Positions 1 to 8,781 of a DNA stretch of 42,580 nt are shown here, one piece after another. A program made the translations under genes and the position numbers. Where the stretch lies: assembly GCF_020829445.1 (NCBI RefSeq), contig NZ_JAIVFV010000049.1, forward strand, positions 1 through 42,580. The letters run 5' to 3'. The notes under the pieces were generated by a model, which ran no database searches, had not been told where the DNA came from, and worked only from the letters and a program-made list of their open reading frames with translations. The DNA is from Nostoc sp. CHAB 5836. GTDB lineage: Bacteria > Cyanobacteriota > Cyanobacteriia > Cyanobacteriales > Nostocaceae. The stretch's first letter is position 1. Each line of letters opens with the position of its first letter.

Positions 1-67
1 ACTTTCCCTCAAATGGCAGTTCAAAGTTTGACGGTGGAATTGGAGTTGATTCTGATTTTCGGTACAT
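1..67 (-). CDS. Transposase N-terminus, partial at left edge
   Basis: The minus strand opens with an ATG at 67 and stays open to the window edge, giving 22 complete codons. The peptide ends in a Leu-Pro-Phe-Glu-Gly-Lys run after a Pro/Ser-rich start. From memory this matches the N-terminus of a large cyanobacterial DDE transposase family, whose proteins continue with a 'leucine, x, asparagine-arginine-tryptophan-valine' segment. Only the beginning is visible, so the family assignment is inference and the intactness of the gene is unknown. The alternative is a chance reading frame in intergenic DNA. Confidence 0.45.
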   Translation of the reverse strand, partial: MYRKSESTPIPPSNFELPFEGK

Positions 68-215
68 AGTGCCTAATAATACCCTATGTCACTTTTGTCC
101 ACTGTGATGCAAGTATTTTGGGCTATTTTACCTCCTTGTCTTGCACCTGAATATACTTCTAGAGTCTGATAATTTAGATACTGTCACCTTTTCTTTCTTT
201 TTCAGCAAGCCCTAC

Positions 216-375
216 TTACAGCAATTTTCAGGTAAATGAACCACAAATAGACCTCACTTCCATTCCTCTCTCCTACAAGGAGAGAGGCTTTGAATCTTAC
301 TCCCCAACGCTAGTAGGGAAGGGGCCGGGGGTTAGGTCTGATAATTGTGGTCTAAATACATGAAAACTGCTGTAA
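216..375. mobile_element. MITE-like element with ~29-bp imperfect inverted ends
   Basis: The two ends begin TTACAGCA and finish TGCTGTAA. About 29 bp pair imperfectly (TTACAGCA, then TTTTCA, then GTA and ACCAC are conserved). The interior carries the widespread 'ctctctcct...aggagagag' and 'ctccccaacgct...agggaagggg' palindromic motifs that recur near 9.7 kb, 25.05 kb and 31.1 kb. No ORF is present. The 150 bp before it (68-215) show nothing recognisable. Confidence 0.6.
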
Positions 376-381
376 GAAGGG

Positions 382-415
382 GTAATAAGTAATTTTTTTT
401 ACTATTACTTATTAC
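382..415. terminator. AT-rich hairpin at 3' end of radical SAM gene
   Basis: A perfect 12-bp inverted repeat (GTAATAAGTAAT / ATTACTTATTAC) with an 11-base loop lies 13 bp beyond the stop of the minus-strand gene. On the minus strand no T tract follows the stem, so it may protect the mRNA end rather than act as a classic intrinsic terminator. Confidence 0.4.
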
Positions 416-427
416 TCGTTACCACGG

Positions 428-2026
428 TTAACTAACTACCGCTTCAGCTTTTTCCTCTACTTTTTCCTTAACTAGCACATATGGGTTTTCTGCACCTTGT
501 GCCAAATATTCAGCTAGCTGATTTTCAATTTGATCGCGCACAATTTGGCGATACTCCAGAAAATGCTCGTTGTGGGCGCAAGCAGAGATATAATGTTCAA
601 TAACTCCAGGGTTACGCTTGAAAATGCTAAACAAATGATGCCAGAATTTCCAGCGCGTTTCCCGCTTGATTCCTTGTCGCCAAATCACAATCAGCAACGC
701 TTTCACAACTACCCACTCTGGCATTTTTGCTGGCGCTTTCCAACTTGGCAAACCCATCATCAAGAAACAGCGATAGGTGCGATCTAAGTAATGTACTGGG
801 TCGTATAAAGTACAAAATGCTTCAACATATTCTCGTGCAAGTTCTTCTAGGGGACGGGTGGGGAGGAAGTTCATCAATGTTGTCTGGTTGATGTTACCAT
901 CCTGATTTTCCCGTAGTCGTCCTTCTTTTTTCAGGCGATGCCAAAGCGCGGTATTCGGTAAGGCTTGTAACATGGCAAAGGTAGTAGAGGGAATAGCTGC
1001 TTGTTCAGCAAAGCGGACAATGCGATCGCCTGCACCTGCTTTTTCGCCATCAAACCCAATAATAAACCCAGCCATTGGGCGTAACCCGGCTTTGGTGATG
1101 GTTTGCACTGCCTCAGTTAGAGAACTGCGAGTATTTTGAAACTTCTTGGTCATTTGCAAACTATCCTCATCCGGCGTTTCGATTCCCAAAAACACCGCCG
1201 AGAAACCGCACTCAACCATCAACTCCAACATTTCTGCATCTTGTGCTAAGTCAACTGAAGCCTCAGTGTCAAATCGGAAGGGATACTGATGTTCTGCCAT
1301 CCAGACTTTTAACTCTTTCAGCAACAATTTCACATTTCGCTTGTTACCAATGAAGTTGTCATCCACCATGAACACACCCCGCCGCCAACCCAATTCGTAG
1401 AGGTAATCTAACTCTGCTAACAGCTGCGCTGGGGTTTTGGTGCGCGGTTTGCGCCCGTAAAGAACAATAATGTCGCAAAATTCGCACTGGAAGGGACACC
1501 CGCGCGAAAACTGCACCGACATCATGTCATAGGCATTCAATTCTAATAAATCAAAGCGGGGTATTGGTGTGCTTGTAACATCTGGTTTTTCTGTGGCGCG
1601 GAAAGTGCCAGAAGTTTCACCCCGTTGAATTGCCTCAATAAACATGGGGAGAGTGATTTCGCCTTCATCCAGAATTAAAAAATCTGCACCAACATTTTGA
1701 ACTTCGTGAGGTACAGAGGTGGGGTAAGGGCCACCAACTGCAACTAACTTACCCCGTTTTTTTGCTTCCTGGATTTGGTCAAGTAAATCTTGCTTCTGGA
1801 CAATCATCGCGGAGAGAATTACTACATCTGCCCATGCCCATTCTGCTTCTGTTGCTGGGCGGATGTTGCGATCGACCAGCTTGAATTCCCATTCTTGGGG
1901 CAGAATTGCGGCTACTGTTACTAAACCCAGAGGTGGTAATAAAACTTTGCGATCGACTAACTCCAAGATTTTTTCATAAGACCAAAAAGTTTTCGGAAAT
2001 ATCGGATACACTAACAAGATTCGCAT
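428..2026 (-). CDS. B12-binding domain radical SAM protein
   Basis: This 532-residue protein begins with a Rossmann-like cobalamin-binding domain (about residues 1-140, with a GGP-containing loop near 98-100). A radical SAM domain follows, with the CxxxCxxC cluster ligands at C177, C181 and C184. The remaining ~200 residues match the arrangement (DUF4070-like C-terminus) seen in cytosolic cobalamin-dependent radical SAM enzymes. Such enzymes carry out methylations or rearrangements using a [4Fe-4S] cluster, SAM and cobalamin. The hopanoid C2-methylase HpnP has this architecture, but I cannot separate it from its many paralogues, so no symbol is given. The ATG at 2026 is preceded by TGAGGA about 10 nt upstream. 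The gene stands alone, with repeats on both sides. Confidence 0.85.
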   Translation of the reverse strand: MRILLVYPIFPKTFWSYEKILELVDRKVLLPPLGLVTVAAILPQEWEFKLVDRNIRPATEAEWAWADVVILSAMIVQKQDLLDQIQEAKKRGKLVAVGGPYPTSVPHEVQNVGADFLILDEGEITLPMFIEAIQRGETSGTFRATEKPDVTSTPIPRFDLLELNAYDMMSVQFSRGCPFQCEFCDIIVLYGRKPRTKTPAQLLAELDYLYELGWRRGVFMVDDNFIGNKRNVKLLLKELKVWMAEHQYPFRFDTEASVDLAQDAEMLELMVECGFSAVFLGIETPDEDSLQMTKKFQNTRSSLTEAVQTITKAGLRPMAGFIIGFDGEKAGAGDRIVRFAEQAAIPSTTFAMLQALPNTALWHRLKKEGRLRENQDGNINQTTLMNFLPTRPLEELAREYVEAFCTLYDPVHYLDRTYRCFLMMGLPSWKAPAKMPEWVVVKALLIVIWRQGIKRETRWKFWHHLFSIFKRNPGVIEHYISACAHNEHFLEYRQIVRDQIENQLAEYLAQGAENPYVLVKEKVEEKAEAVVS

Positions 2027-2270
2027 CTAGTATCAATCCTCACACTTTGATTGTTATCCCACTCTAACGAAAATTAACAGTTATTGACTTTTTATTAAAG
2101 TTGTTCTATTTTAACATCTATATAGGCTAGATATAATTTATACATAGTTATCGCAACACTGTCTCCTTTTATCTACTGACAGAGTGTGGTTACATGAGCT
2201 TTGGCTGATTTCTGAAATATTAGGACTTATACCAATACTGCGTAGGTTTTGCCCAAAAACCTTAACCCGT

Positions 2271-2346
2271 GTAGGTTGGGTTGAGGAACGGAACCCAACC
2301 TACAGGGGGGCTTTGTTGGGTAACGCATTGCCTCAACCCAACCTAC
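2271..2346. repeat. GTAGGTTGGG palindromic repeat
   Basis: A 76-bp element has perfect 16-bp inverted ends (GTAGGTTGGGTTGAGG and its complement) and internal 'ggaacccaacc'/'gttgggtaacg' arms. It is a member of the GTAGGTTGGG family common in cyanobacterial genomes. Relatives in this window lie at 37721-37865 (interrupted) and near 8110-8145 (short). Confidence 0.75.
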
Positions 2347-2386
2347 GATTTTCTGTCTCCTTTTATCTACTGACAGAGTGTGGTTA

Positions 2387-2489
2387 TAGCGGTTCTCAAT
2401 TCAGTGAGGTACAAGAACCCCACCCCCAAACCCCTAAGAGCAAGCGGGGAGGGGGCTTTCGATGTACCTCATGTGATTAGGAAACGCTA
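2387..2489. mobile_element. 103-bp MITE with TA target duplication
   Basis: The element starts TAGCGGTTCTC and ends GAAACGCTA. About 26 bp at each end form an imperfect inverted repeat closing on GAGGTAC/GTACCTC. It is flanked by TA on both sides (2385-2386 and 2490-2491), and the uninterrupted copy at 2159-2202 has a single TA at that point. TA duplication is the hallmark of IS630/Tc1-mariner-type mobilisation. The same type of end recurs near 12590, 13503 and 25120-25138. Confidence 0.75.
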
Positions 2490-2590
2490 TACATGAGCTT
2501 TAACAGATTGCCGAATATGTACGATGGGTAAGTCCTACTATTTACTTAATTTACAATACTAAGCAGTTGCCGTTCTTTTGGCCACTTGCA

Positions 2591-3514
2591 ATGAAATTTC
2601 GACTTAAAAGACTTTCACTGAAGAAACGACAGCGTTTGATCCCACCTATTCATATTCAAGTTCGAGATGGAAAATTTGAGATTATGGGTATGGGTGCATG
2701 GCATTCCTACTGGCGCGATCCCTATCATCTGCTGCTAACGATTCCCTGGACTGGCTTTCTGATCCTGATTTGTACTTTCTATATAACTATTAATGCTCTA
2801 TTTGCCCTAGCTTACTTGATCGGAGGAGATTGTATTGCCAATGCCCGACCTGGCTCTTTTTTAGATGTGTTTTTCTTTAGCGTGCAAACCCTAGCATCCA
2901 TCGGCTATGGGGCAATGTATCCTAAAACAACTTACGCCAATATTGTTGTCACCATTGAAGCAATGATCGGTTTAGTGGGAATTGCTGTGATGACAGGACT
3001 AGCATTTGCTCGGTTTTCTCGACCCACAGCCCGTGTGCTATTTAGCCGTATAGCAGTGATTACATCTCATGATGGGATGCCGACTCTCATGTTTCGCACC
3101 GCTAATCAGCGTCGCAATATGATTCTGGAGGCACAGATGCGAGTCTACTTGATGCGCGACGATGTAACCCAAGAAGGGCAGTTCATGCGTCGGTTATACG
3201 ATCTGAAACTGCTGAGGAACCAAACACCTAGCTTCAGCTTAAGCTGGTCAGTGATGCACGTCATTGATGAGTTTAGTCCTCTCTATGGGATGACACCAGA
3301 ATCGTTGACCCAGACGAATACTATGTTGATCATCTCTTTGAGTGGCATTGATGAAACGGTTGCACAGGTTGTCCATGCCCGTCATAGCTATGCTGCTAAT
3401 GAGATTTTGTGGAACAATCAATTTGTCGATATTTTCCACCACACACCCGATGGGCATCGCTACATTGATTACAACCGCTTTCACGAGGTTTTACCTTTAG
3501 ATGAAAGGGGGTGA
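2591..3514 (+). CDS. KirBac-type inward-rectifier K+ channel
   Basis: The 307-residue protein has two membrane segments (about 50-75 and 118-141) flanking a pore loop whose filter is S-I-G-Y-G at 103-107. A long cytosolic C-terminal domain follows, with the Kir immunoglobulin-like signature (an R-V-L-F-S start, 'DG-P-L-FR-AN-R-N', and 'W-VMHVIDE-SPL-G'). This is the bacterial inward-rectifier potassium channel family of the inner membrane; the subunits form tetramers gated by the cytosolic domain. I chose the ATG at 2591. An in-frame TTG at 2567 would add eight residues. Neither start has a convincing ribosome-binding site. The gene stands alone, downstream of repeats. Confidence 0.88.
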   Translation: MKFRLKRLSLKKRQRLIPPIHIQVRDGKFEIMGMGAWHSYWRDPYHLLLTIPWTGFLILICTFYITINALFALAYLIGGDCIANARPGSFLDVFFFSVQTLASIGYGAMYPKTTYANIVVTIEAMIGLVGIAVMTGLAFARFSRPTARVLFSRIAVITSHDGMPTLMFRTANQRRNMILEAQMRVYLMRDDVTQEGQFMRRLYDLKLLRNQTPSFSLSWSVMHVIDEFSPLYGMTPESLTQTNTMLIISLSGIDETVAQVVHARHSYAANEILWNNQFVDIFHHTPDGHRYIDYNRFHEVLPLDERG

Positions 3515-3570
3515 ACTAATAAAAGTTACCGAAAAGCTGGGTCTAAAGCCCCGTCATAAAGGGGAGTATG

Positions 3571-3765
3571 TCAATCGGAAATCTGATCGAGTGGTCGTTG
3601 TAAAGGTTTAACGACCACCCGACCATTTTCAACTACAGTGCAACTTTTAACTATGCTCTTGCTGTAGTTAACTGGTACATCCTGGCACTGGTTTTGGTGG
3701 GATATATTTTCTTCTTGTTGTTGATTGAGGATGACAACGCAACAGGGGCAGGAGGCGAAGGACAT
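3571..3765 (-). CDS. Small Cys-containing hypothetical protein
   Basis: A 64-codon frame carries a CPCC motif at residues 6-9 and two further cysteines, followed by a charged C-terminal half ending near 'KPLQRPLDQISD'. It is convergent with the channel gene. The residue composition is protein-like and unlike the surrounding repeats. However, no good ribosome-binding site precedes the ATG and I do not recognise the family. It may be a real small conserved cyanobacterial protein or a chance frame. Confidence 0.3.
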   Translation of the reverse strand: MSFASCPCCVVILNQQQEENISHQNQCQDVPVNYSKSIVKSCTVVENGRVVVKPLQRPLDQISD

Positions 3766-3876
3766 ATAAAATATTTTGATCTCTAGATCTATTATCGCCC
3801 TACTGATGCTGTTTGGCTGAAAATTGGCTACTCATGGGTTTTGATCATTGAGGAAATTTAATTCAGTGCCGATTAT

Positions 3877-3996
3877 TGCCCAATACGGTTCACAAAAGGG
3901 CTGAAACTCTTTTTTTTTACGAACCACAGAGGCGCAGAGAACACAGAGAGAAGAGAGAAAGAGAAGGAGGAAATGCTTAACCCAACTGTATTGGAT
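3877..3996. repeat. Probable MITE around a 'cacagag' repeat
   Basis: The left end (CCCAATACGGTT) and right end (AACTGTATTGG) form an imperfect inverted pair. They enclose the 'accacagaggcgcagagaacacagag' type of purine-rich repeat. A related end, 'aaccaaaccgtattg', occurs at about 6340. A strong-looking AGGAGG before an 18-codon frame inside it is probably fortuitous. Confidence 0.4.
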
Positions 3997-4067
3997 TATT
4001 ACCTATGTGCAAAACTATGGCTGTAAGTACTTGTTTTCTTGTGCTTGTAACCTGTTTGATTATCTTA

Positions 4068-4300
4068 GGACTTACGCATGTGTCACAAAAAATAAAAGCT
4101 TTTAGTTTGTAGTCAGGGCTACCCTACGGGAACGCTCCGCGAACAGCCCTGATGAAAGAAGACTTTAGTCCTCTCTTCTCTTCTTAGGCTGCACTTCGAC
4201 TACGCAGTTCGACTGCGCTCACCGTAAACTCAGTGACCACGCCAACGAGACGCTGCGCGAACATTACAAACTCAAAATAATATGCCAGTTGCGTAAGTCC
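4068..4300. mobile_element. GGACTTACGCA MITE, long copy
   Basis: Perfect 11-bp ends, GGACTTACGCA and TGCGTAAGTCC, are flanked directly by TA on both sides. The 233-bp interior holds a 'cagggctaccctacggg...cagccctg' palindrome and a 'cgcagttcgactgcg' stem. The left ~110 bp match 9840-9965 in the opposite orientation. There is no coding capacity. It accounts for most of the 880-bp gap between the channel and the hydrolase. Confidence 0.75.
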
Positions 4301-4399
4301 TATATCTAAACCAAGTAAACAGGAAAGCGGTTATAGATCCCACCCCGCTTTCCTCTCTGTCTAAACTTGTTTAGCAGGGTTAGAAAGTGGGTTTTTCTA

Positions 4400-6103
4400 A
4401 TGAAAAAATTTTTGAGATATCTGGGTTTAGGTTTGCTATCGACGTTTTTGACTGCTACTCCCGGATTGGGAGCCGATCGCATTAGCTTTTTTTACCCTCC
4501 CTTCGGCGAGTTCTCTTTATCTGTGGACTCGTTGGAAACTTTTGCCAAAGAAGGCAAAATCGATGAAGAACTTTCCTTTTATGCTAGCCGTGCTACTCCC
4601 CAACAACTCGCTCAACTGCGGGATTTGCTTCAGCAAAGGTTTAATGTCACTCCGACATTAGTATCTCAAGTTACCTACTCACCCATAGGTGAGGAGTTGA
4701 TGCAACGTTTAGGAGAATTGCTGCTCACAGAGTCTCGAAATAACGGCTTTTATGCCATACGCGCCTCTTTGATTTTGGCTGCTGCTGATCAAGAGGGTTT
4801 AACGCTTGTGAATTTGCTGCGGAGATTTCCCAGCGATACTATACGGGTGAATTTCACACAAGGGCTAAAGATCGTTGATGACTTATCACAAGTCCTGAAA
4901 AAAAAGGATGAAGTTTTTGCTTCTCTCCAAAAAGAAGCGATCGCTCAAGCAGCCACTTCCAAAATTGACTTCTCACAACAGCCAGATTTGCGATCGCCAG
5001 GGAAATTCTCCTGGCAGAAAAAAACCCTAGAGCTAAATGATATTTCTCGCAATCGCCGTCTACCTGTGGATATATATTTACCTACAACTCAAAACTCAGA
5101 ACTCACAACTGAAAACTCTCTCTCGCCTCCCTTTCCCCTGATTGTAATTTCTCATGGCCTCGCCTCAGACCGCTCTACCTTTGTCTACCTGGCTGAACAT
5201 CTAGCATCCTATGGTTTTGCAGTTGCTGTATTGGAACACCCTGGTAGTAATGCCGAACGCATTCAGCTATACTTTGCGGGTTTGGCAGGGTCGCCAGATG
5301 CAGCAGAATTTATCAACCGACCAATGGATATTAAGTTTCTCCTCAATGAACTGGAACGGCTAGAAAAATCTGATCCTACTCTCCAAGGAAAACTTAATTT
5401 TCAGCAAGTTGGAGCGATCGGTCAGTCTTTTGGCGGTTATACTGTTTTGACTCTAGCAGGGGCAAACATTAACTTTAACCAACTCACGGAAGACTGTAAT
5501 CCCAATAATTCATCATTTAATTTGTCGTTGTTTTTGCAGTGTCAAGCAACTGAGTTACCCCCAAAAAATTACGAACTCAAAGACGATCGCATCAAGGCTA
5601 TTATTGCGATTAATCCGATTAACAGCTCAATTTTGGGTGAAGGCGGAATCAGTCAAATTAAAATTCCGGTAATGATGGTAGCAGGGAGTCAAGATATTTT
5701 CGCCCCACCGGTATTTGAGCAAATTCGCCCCTTTACTTGGCTTACAAACTCCAATAAATATCTAGCTTTGATCGAAAACGCCACCCACTTTTCGGCGATC
5801 GCAGAATCTACTTCTCAAAACGATGTCTTACCTGTGCCAACTGCTTTGCTGGGCCCCGATCGTGCTGCTGTTTATTCCTATCTGAACGCCCTAAGCGTAG
5901 CTTTTTTGGAAACCCATCTCCTCAATCGCCCTGAATACCGCTCCTATTTGCAGCCATCCTACGCCACATTCATCAGTAAAGAGCCGCTTAATCTCAGTAT
6001 TTTACAGTCGTTGTCGCCAGAGCAATTCAATCAAATTTGGAATGGGTCAACTCCCCACTCAGCCAAACCATCAAATCTTCAACCTACCCTGACATCGCCT
6101 TAG
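4400..6103 (+). CDS. Exported DUF1400 alpha/beta hydrolase
   Basis: A signal peptide (residues 1 to about 25, ending LGA) is followed by a DUF1400-type helical N-domain (about 28-180). An alpha/beta-hydrolase domain comes next, with the oxyanion segment SHG at 251-253, the nucleophile elbow G-Q-S-F-G (Ser343), a candidate acid Asp432 (GSQD) and His463 (ATHF). This cyanobacterial arrangement resembles platelet-activating-factor-acetylhydrolase-like esterases, so an envelope ester hydrolase is likely, with unknown substrate. The ATG at 4400 gives a clean signal peptide; an upstream TTG at 4367 would spoil it. A short tandem repeat lies in frame at residues 229-240, between the N-domain and the first catalytic-domain strand, where a linker is tolerable. 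Confidence 0.85.
   Translation: MKKFLRYLGLGLLSTFLTATPGLGADRISFFYPPFGEFSLSVDSLETFAKEGKIDEELSFYASRATPQQLAQLRDLLQQRFNVTPTLVSQVTYSPIGEELMQRLGELLLTESRNNGFYAIRASLILAAADQEGLTLVNLLRRFPSDTIRVNFTQGLKIVDDLSQVLKKKDEVFASLQKEAIAQAATSKIDFSQQPDLRSPGKFSWQKKTLELNDISRNRRLPVDIYLPTTQNSELTTENSLSPPFPLIVISHGLASDRSTFVYLAEHLASYGFAVAVLEHPGSNAERIQLYFAGLAGSPDAAEFINRPMDIKFLLNELERLEKSDPTLQGKLNFQQVGAIGQSFGGYTVLTLAGANINFNQLTEDCNPNNSSFNLSLFLQCQATELPPKNYELKDDRIKAIIAINPINSSILGEGGISQIKIPVMMVAGSQDIFAPPVFEQIRPFTWLTNSNKYLALIENATHFSAIAESTSQNDVLPVPTALLGPDRAAVYSYLNALSVAFLETHLLNRPEYRSYLQPSYATFISKEPLNLSILQSLSPEQFNQIWNGSTPHSAKPSNLQPTLTSP
5085..5118 (+). repeat. AACTC-type short tandem repeat inside a gene
   Basis: Diverged units 'caactcaaaactcagaactc' and 'acaactgaaaactc' run in frame through the DUF1400 hydrolase. 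They encode a Thr/Gln/Asn/Ser/Glu-rich linker. Similar arrays are usually intergenic in cyanobacteria. Confidence 0.5.
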
Positions 6104-6118
6104 CGATCGTAATCAGCT

Positions 6119-6206
6119 AAGTAGGTTGGGGCAACTAAAGTTAACTGGCTAAGGCTGTCATAAGTCAATTGGTCATTTGTCATTAGTAAAGGTTCTAAGT
6201 ACAATA
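6119..6206 (+). repeat. Dispersed repeat with heptamer core, partial copy
   Basis: The 'gtaggttggg...aagttaactggctaaggctgtca' start, a short TCATTTG core and an 'agtaaaggttct' end match fuller copies at 32562-32705 and, in the other orientation, 39863-39997 and 41201-41336. 'Ctttgcgttcctttgcg' repeats follow at about 6230-6270. Confidence 0.6.
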
Positions 6207-6365
6207 TTTCATTAATTCGTAGCGAATTCTCTTTGCGTTCCTTTGCGCTTCCCTTTGCGTTCCTTTGCGTTTAAATTTCAACCCTCAATTGGCCACGATT
6301 TTATGCTGCATCTGTACTAAGAACTTTTCAAACATCCTCTTAACCAAACCGTATTGAAAAGGAGC

Positions 6366-7700
6366 CTACAAATCGGTTAGCAATCTTGCTTTTCTCAGAA
6401 TAAATGTTAGTACTGTTTCTTTCTTGGAAATGATATCAGCTGCAACTTCCATCCCTGGTTGAATGAAATAGGATTTACCGTCCCTTTTTAAATCAAGTCT
6501 CTCTGCCTCAATTGTCACCTCATAGTAAGGCACAATTGGAGCATTGCTATTACTTTGAGATGTAATAGCGTCGGCGGTTATGCCTCTAACAGCACCTTTA
6601 AGAGTGCCATAATCTGGGTACGGATAGGCAGAAATCCGCATTAGTACTTCCCCCTCTGTACATTTTGTTACTTGTACGGCTTTACACACCTTTACTTTGC
6701 TAATATCATCACGGGAAACACGGGCTTTGATAACTAGAGGGGCTTTGTTGGGAGCAATTTGAGCGATCACATCGCCAGAACGGACAAATTGCCCAGTATT
6801 TCTTAATTCTAATTTGAGGATAGTACCTGCCTCTGAGGTACGAATTATAGTTTTTTGCAGTTCTGTAAAAACTTGTTTAAGTTCTTGTTGAGCGCTGCTA
6901 ATTTGGTTTTGGATTTCAACTTGACGCCTGATGATTTCTTCTTTTTCTTTGTTCAATTGAGCGAGGGTAGACTCGCCCTTTGTGGATTCTTGGGAAATGC
7001 GTTCTTGTGCGATCGCCACATTCGCATCACTGGGATTGAGTCCAGCTTTAGCGCGTTCGAGTCTAGCAATAGCAGCTTTAAAAGCTTGTTCTTTTTCCTT
7101 AATTTGGAGAATAGCGATCGCCCCTGTATTTCCTAGCTGCTGATATCGCTTCAGTTCCTCTTTAGCTAATTCCACAGCAGCTTCTATTTCTTGTACTTCT
7201 GTCTTAGTAGTGATTTGCCTATCTTGATACTCTCTTTTGTTGCGACTCAAGTCTGCTTTGGCGGATGTGATCGCCTGTCTCATGGCATTGGACTCAGCAG
7301 TAATTTGAAGTTCTAGCGCTCTTAGTTGTCCATCTATTTGCGATCGTTGTAATTGGTTCTGCTGGATATTGCCGAGTATTTGGGTTTTTTTACTTTGCAA
7401 TAGAGAGTTGTCGATGAGTGCGATCGTATCTCCCTTTTTCACAACCTGATTTTCTTTCACTTTGATACTTTCCACCGTTCCCTCGGCTGCTGCTTGCACT
7501 AACCGTATTTCTCCGGTTGGACGGACGGTAGCATCAGCTTTTACTATGACGTTGTATTCAATGACACTAGAAAGGCTGAAGGCAGCGCCAATACTTCCAA
7601 CTAAAAATATCCCTCCCAACCTTGTCCATATGCTGATTGGCGGAAGATATTCGTCGTTTTGAACTAGACGGAGAAACTCTGGTTGGGGGTCAATGAGCAT
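6366..7700 (-). CDS. HlyD-family membrane fusion protein
   Basis: The 444-residue protein has a short cytosolic N-terminus, one membrane segment (about 29-46) and a biotinyl-lipoyl-like half-domain (about 64-98, ending in the G-D-x-I-A-L-I-D type strand). A long coiled-coil hairpin (about 100-285), a second lipoyl half and a beta-barrel C-terminal domain follow. This is the periplasmic adaptor of type I / peptide ABC exporters. It is divergent from the double-glycine peptide gene and the C39 ABC transporter 1.2-2.5 kb away, which I take as its partners. The ATG at 7700 starts the conserved N-terminal 'DPQPEFLRLVQ' region. Confidence 0.88.
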   Translation of the reverse strand: MLIDPQPEFLRLVQNDEYLPPISIWTRLGGIFLVGSIGAAFSLSSVIEYNVIVKADATVRPTGEIRLVQAAAEGTVESIKVKENQVVKKGDTIALIDNSLLQSKKTQILGNIQQNQLQRSQIDGQLRALELQITAESNAMRQAITSAKADLSRNKREYQDRQITTKTEVQEIEAAVELAKEELKRYQQLGNTGAIAILQIKEKEQAFKAAIARLERAKAGLNPSDANVAIAQERISQESTKGESTLAQLNKEKEEIIRRQVEIQNQISSAQQELKQVFTELQKTIIRTSEAGTILKLELRNTGQFVRSGDVIAQIAPNKAPLVIKARVSRDDISKVKVCKAVQVTKCTEGEVLMRISAYPYPDYGTLKGAVRGITADAITSQSNSNAPIVPYYEVTIEAERLDLKRDGKSYFIQPGMEVAADIISKKETVLTFILRKARLLTDL

Positions 7701-8753
7701 GAAAGCTAAAAAACATTTTGGTTGTGTAAATAATCTAGCAAAAAAATGTACCTGGCGTTACTGTTACAACCAAGATCTAGCAATATCCCAAAAATCAAAG
7801 CTCTCTTCTGTATTTATCCCTTTCCTTTTCCCTATTACCCTTTATCCTTTACCCCTCTTCTTTATTAATAGGGACTTCCAATTTAAAAAATACTCAACTA
7901 CTTCTTATGGGGTAGGCACTCGTGTCGCCCACCCCACAACATTGAATAATTTATTTATTAGACATCTGGTCAAAAGGAATTGTTTTGACGTAGCACTGTT
8001 ACGTCTGTATGAGGGTTCTGGGTAACGCATATTTAATTTCACCAGATGTCTTATTGGAAGTCCCATAAGTTACTTGCTTGTGAGCATCCCAAATGTGCAA
8101 AAACCTTGATTTGGTTGGGTTTCCTTACTCAACCCAACCTAAAAATATTTTATTTTATCAGAGAAATAAAAGACTGTTATGATGTAAATACAAGGTTTAT
8201 ATACAGCTACATTTAGATAGTAATTACTGCCCTCTACTACTAATACTAAATCTTTATAATTTTCTTTAAATTTTAATGCTTTCTTTATTTATTTAAAAAA
8301 GAATTAATATAGTCAATTCAGCTTTTTTTCCCATTAATAAATCTTTCAGCAATTTGAAGCGTTTTCATATTAAAGGAAGTTATATTTTTTCAAATTATCT
8401 TTGTATAAAATAATTGAATATAATACCTCCTTACGTATGATTACAGGCACAACACAGGCAAGATCCGTTTGGAATTTTATCAAAAACTTTAAGTACTATT
8501 TCTATCGAAAGTAGTGCTTATTTTTATGTTTTATGTCTTTGAATCTGTATTTTGTCCGTATTAATACGTATTAAACTGAATTAGGGCATTTTTCATAATA
8601 CCAAGCTTTGGAATTGCAATATTTATATCAATATTGATACCCGCAATTTATTTGATAAATAAAAACTTATTTTTAATTAAATTTGTATAAATGCTAACTG
8701 TGTAGTATAGCTTCTAAATAGTTATAATACATATTTCTTAAAAAATTAATTGC
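7701..8753. other. Gap between HlyD and peptide gene
   Basis: No convincing gene is present. The first 170 bp are the HlyD upstream region. 7871-8064 is a nested repeat element. A short 'ggttgggttt...aacccaacc' palindrome sits near 8113-8142. From 8160 on the DNA is very AT-rich and without recognisable repeats until the promoter of the peptide gene. Confidence 0.6.
7871..8064. mobile_element. Nested MITEs (GGGACTTCCAAT outer, GACATCTGGT inner)
   Basis: The outer ends are perfect 12-bp inverted repeats, GGGACTTCCAAT and ATTGGAAGTCCC. Inside, at 7961-8050, is a second element with ends GACATCTGGT and ACCAGATGTC. Its interior ('gtagcactgttacgtct', 'ttctgggtaacgcatattta') matches 32773-32882, 18754-18808 and 14793-14849. 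The inner element has landed next to the right end of the outer one. Confidence 0.7.
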
Positions 8754-8781
8754 TTGACCTGCACAATAAGAGTCGTATAAT
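8754..8781 (+). promoter_or_regulatory. Sigma-70-type promoter for the peptide gene
   Basis: TTGACC at 8754-8759 and a perfect TATAAT at 8776-8781 are separated by 16 bp. The expected transcription start is near 8788, leaving a leader of about 100 nt to the ATG at 8892. Confidence 0.7.

Larger units (their letters stand above)
2159..2502. repeat. Pair of 34-bp direct repeats, second copy interrupted
   Basis: The 34 bp at 2159-2192 recur exactly at 2353-2386. Both carry an internal CTGTC/GACAG stem. Copy 1 continues directly into a 'catgagcttt' segment (2193-2202). Copy 2 reaches the same segment only after a 103-bp insert and a duplicated TA. This is an empty-site/filled-site pair inside one intergenic region. 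Confidence 0.75.

Noticed and set aside
2184..2480. 98-codon plus-strand frame before the channel gene
   Set aside because: It crosses a direct repeat, a GTAGGTTGGG palindrome and a MITE; composition follows the repeats.
3973..4029. AGGAGG followed by an 18-codon frame
   Set aside because: The purine-rich stretch is part of a dispersed 'cacagag' repeat and the peptide has no recognisable features.
7693..8025. 110-codon plus-strand frame over the HlyD start region
   Set aside because: It starts in the antisense of hlyD, runs through AT-rich DNA and the nested MITE, and has no protein-like composition or ribosome-binding site.
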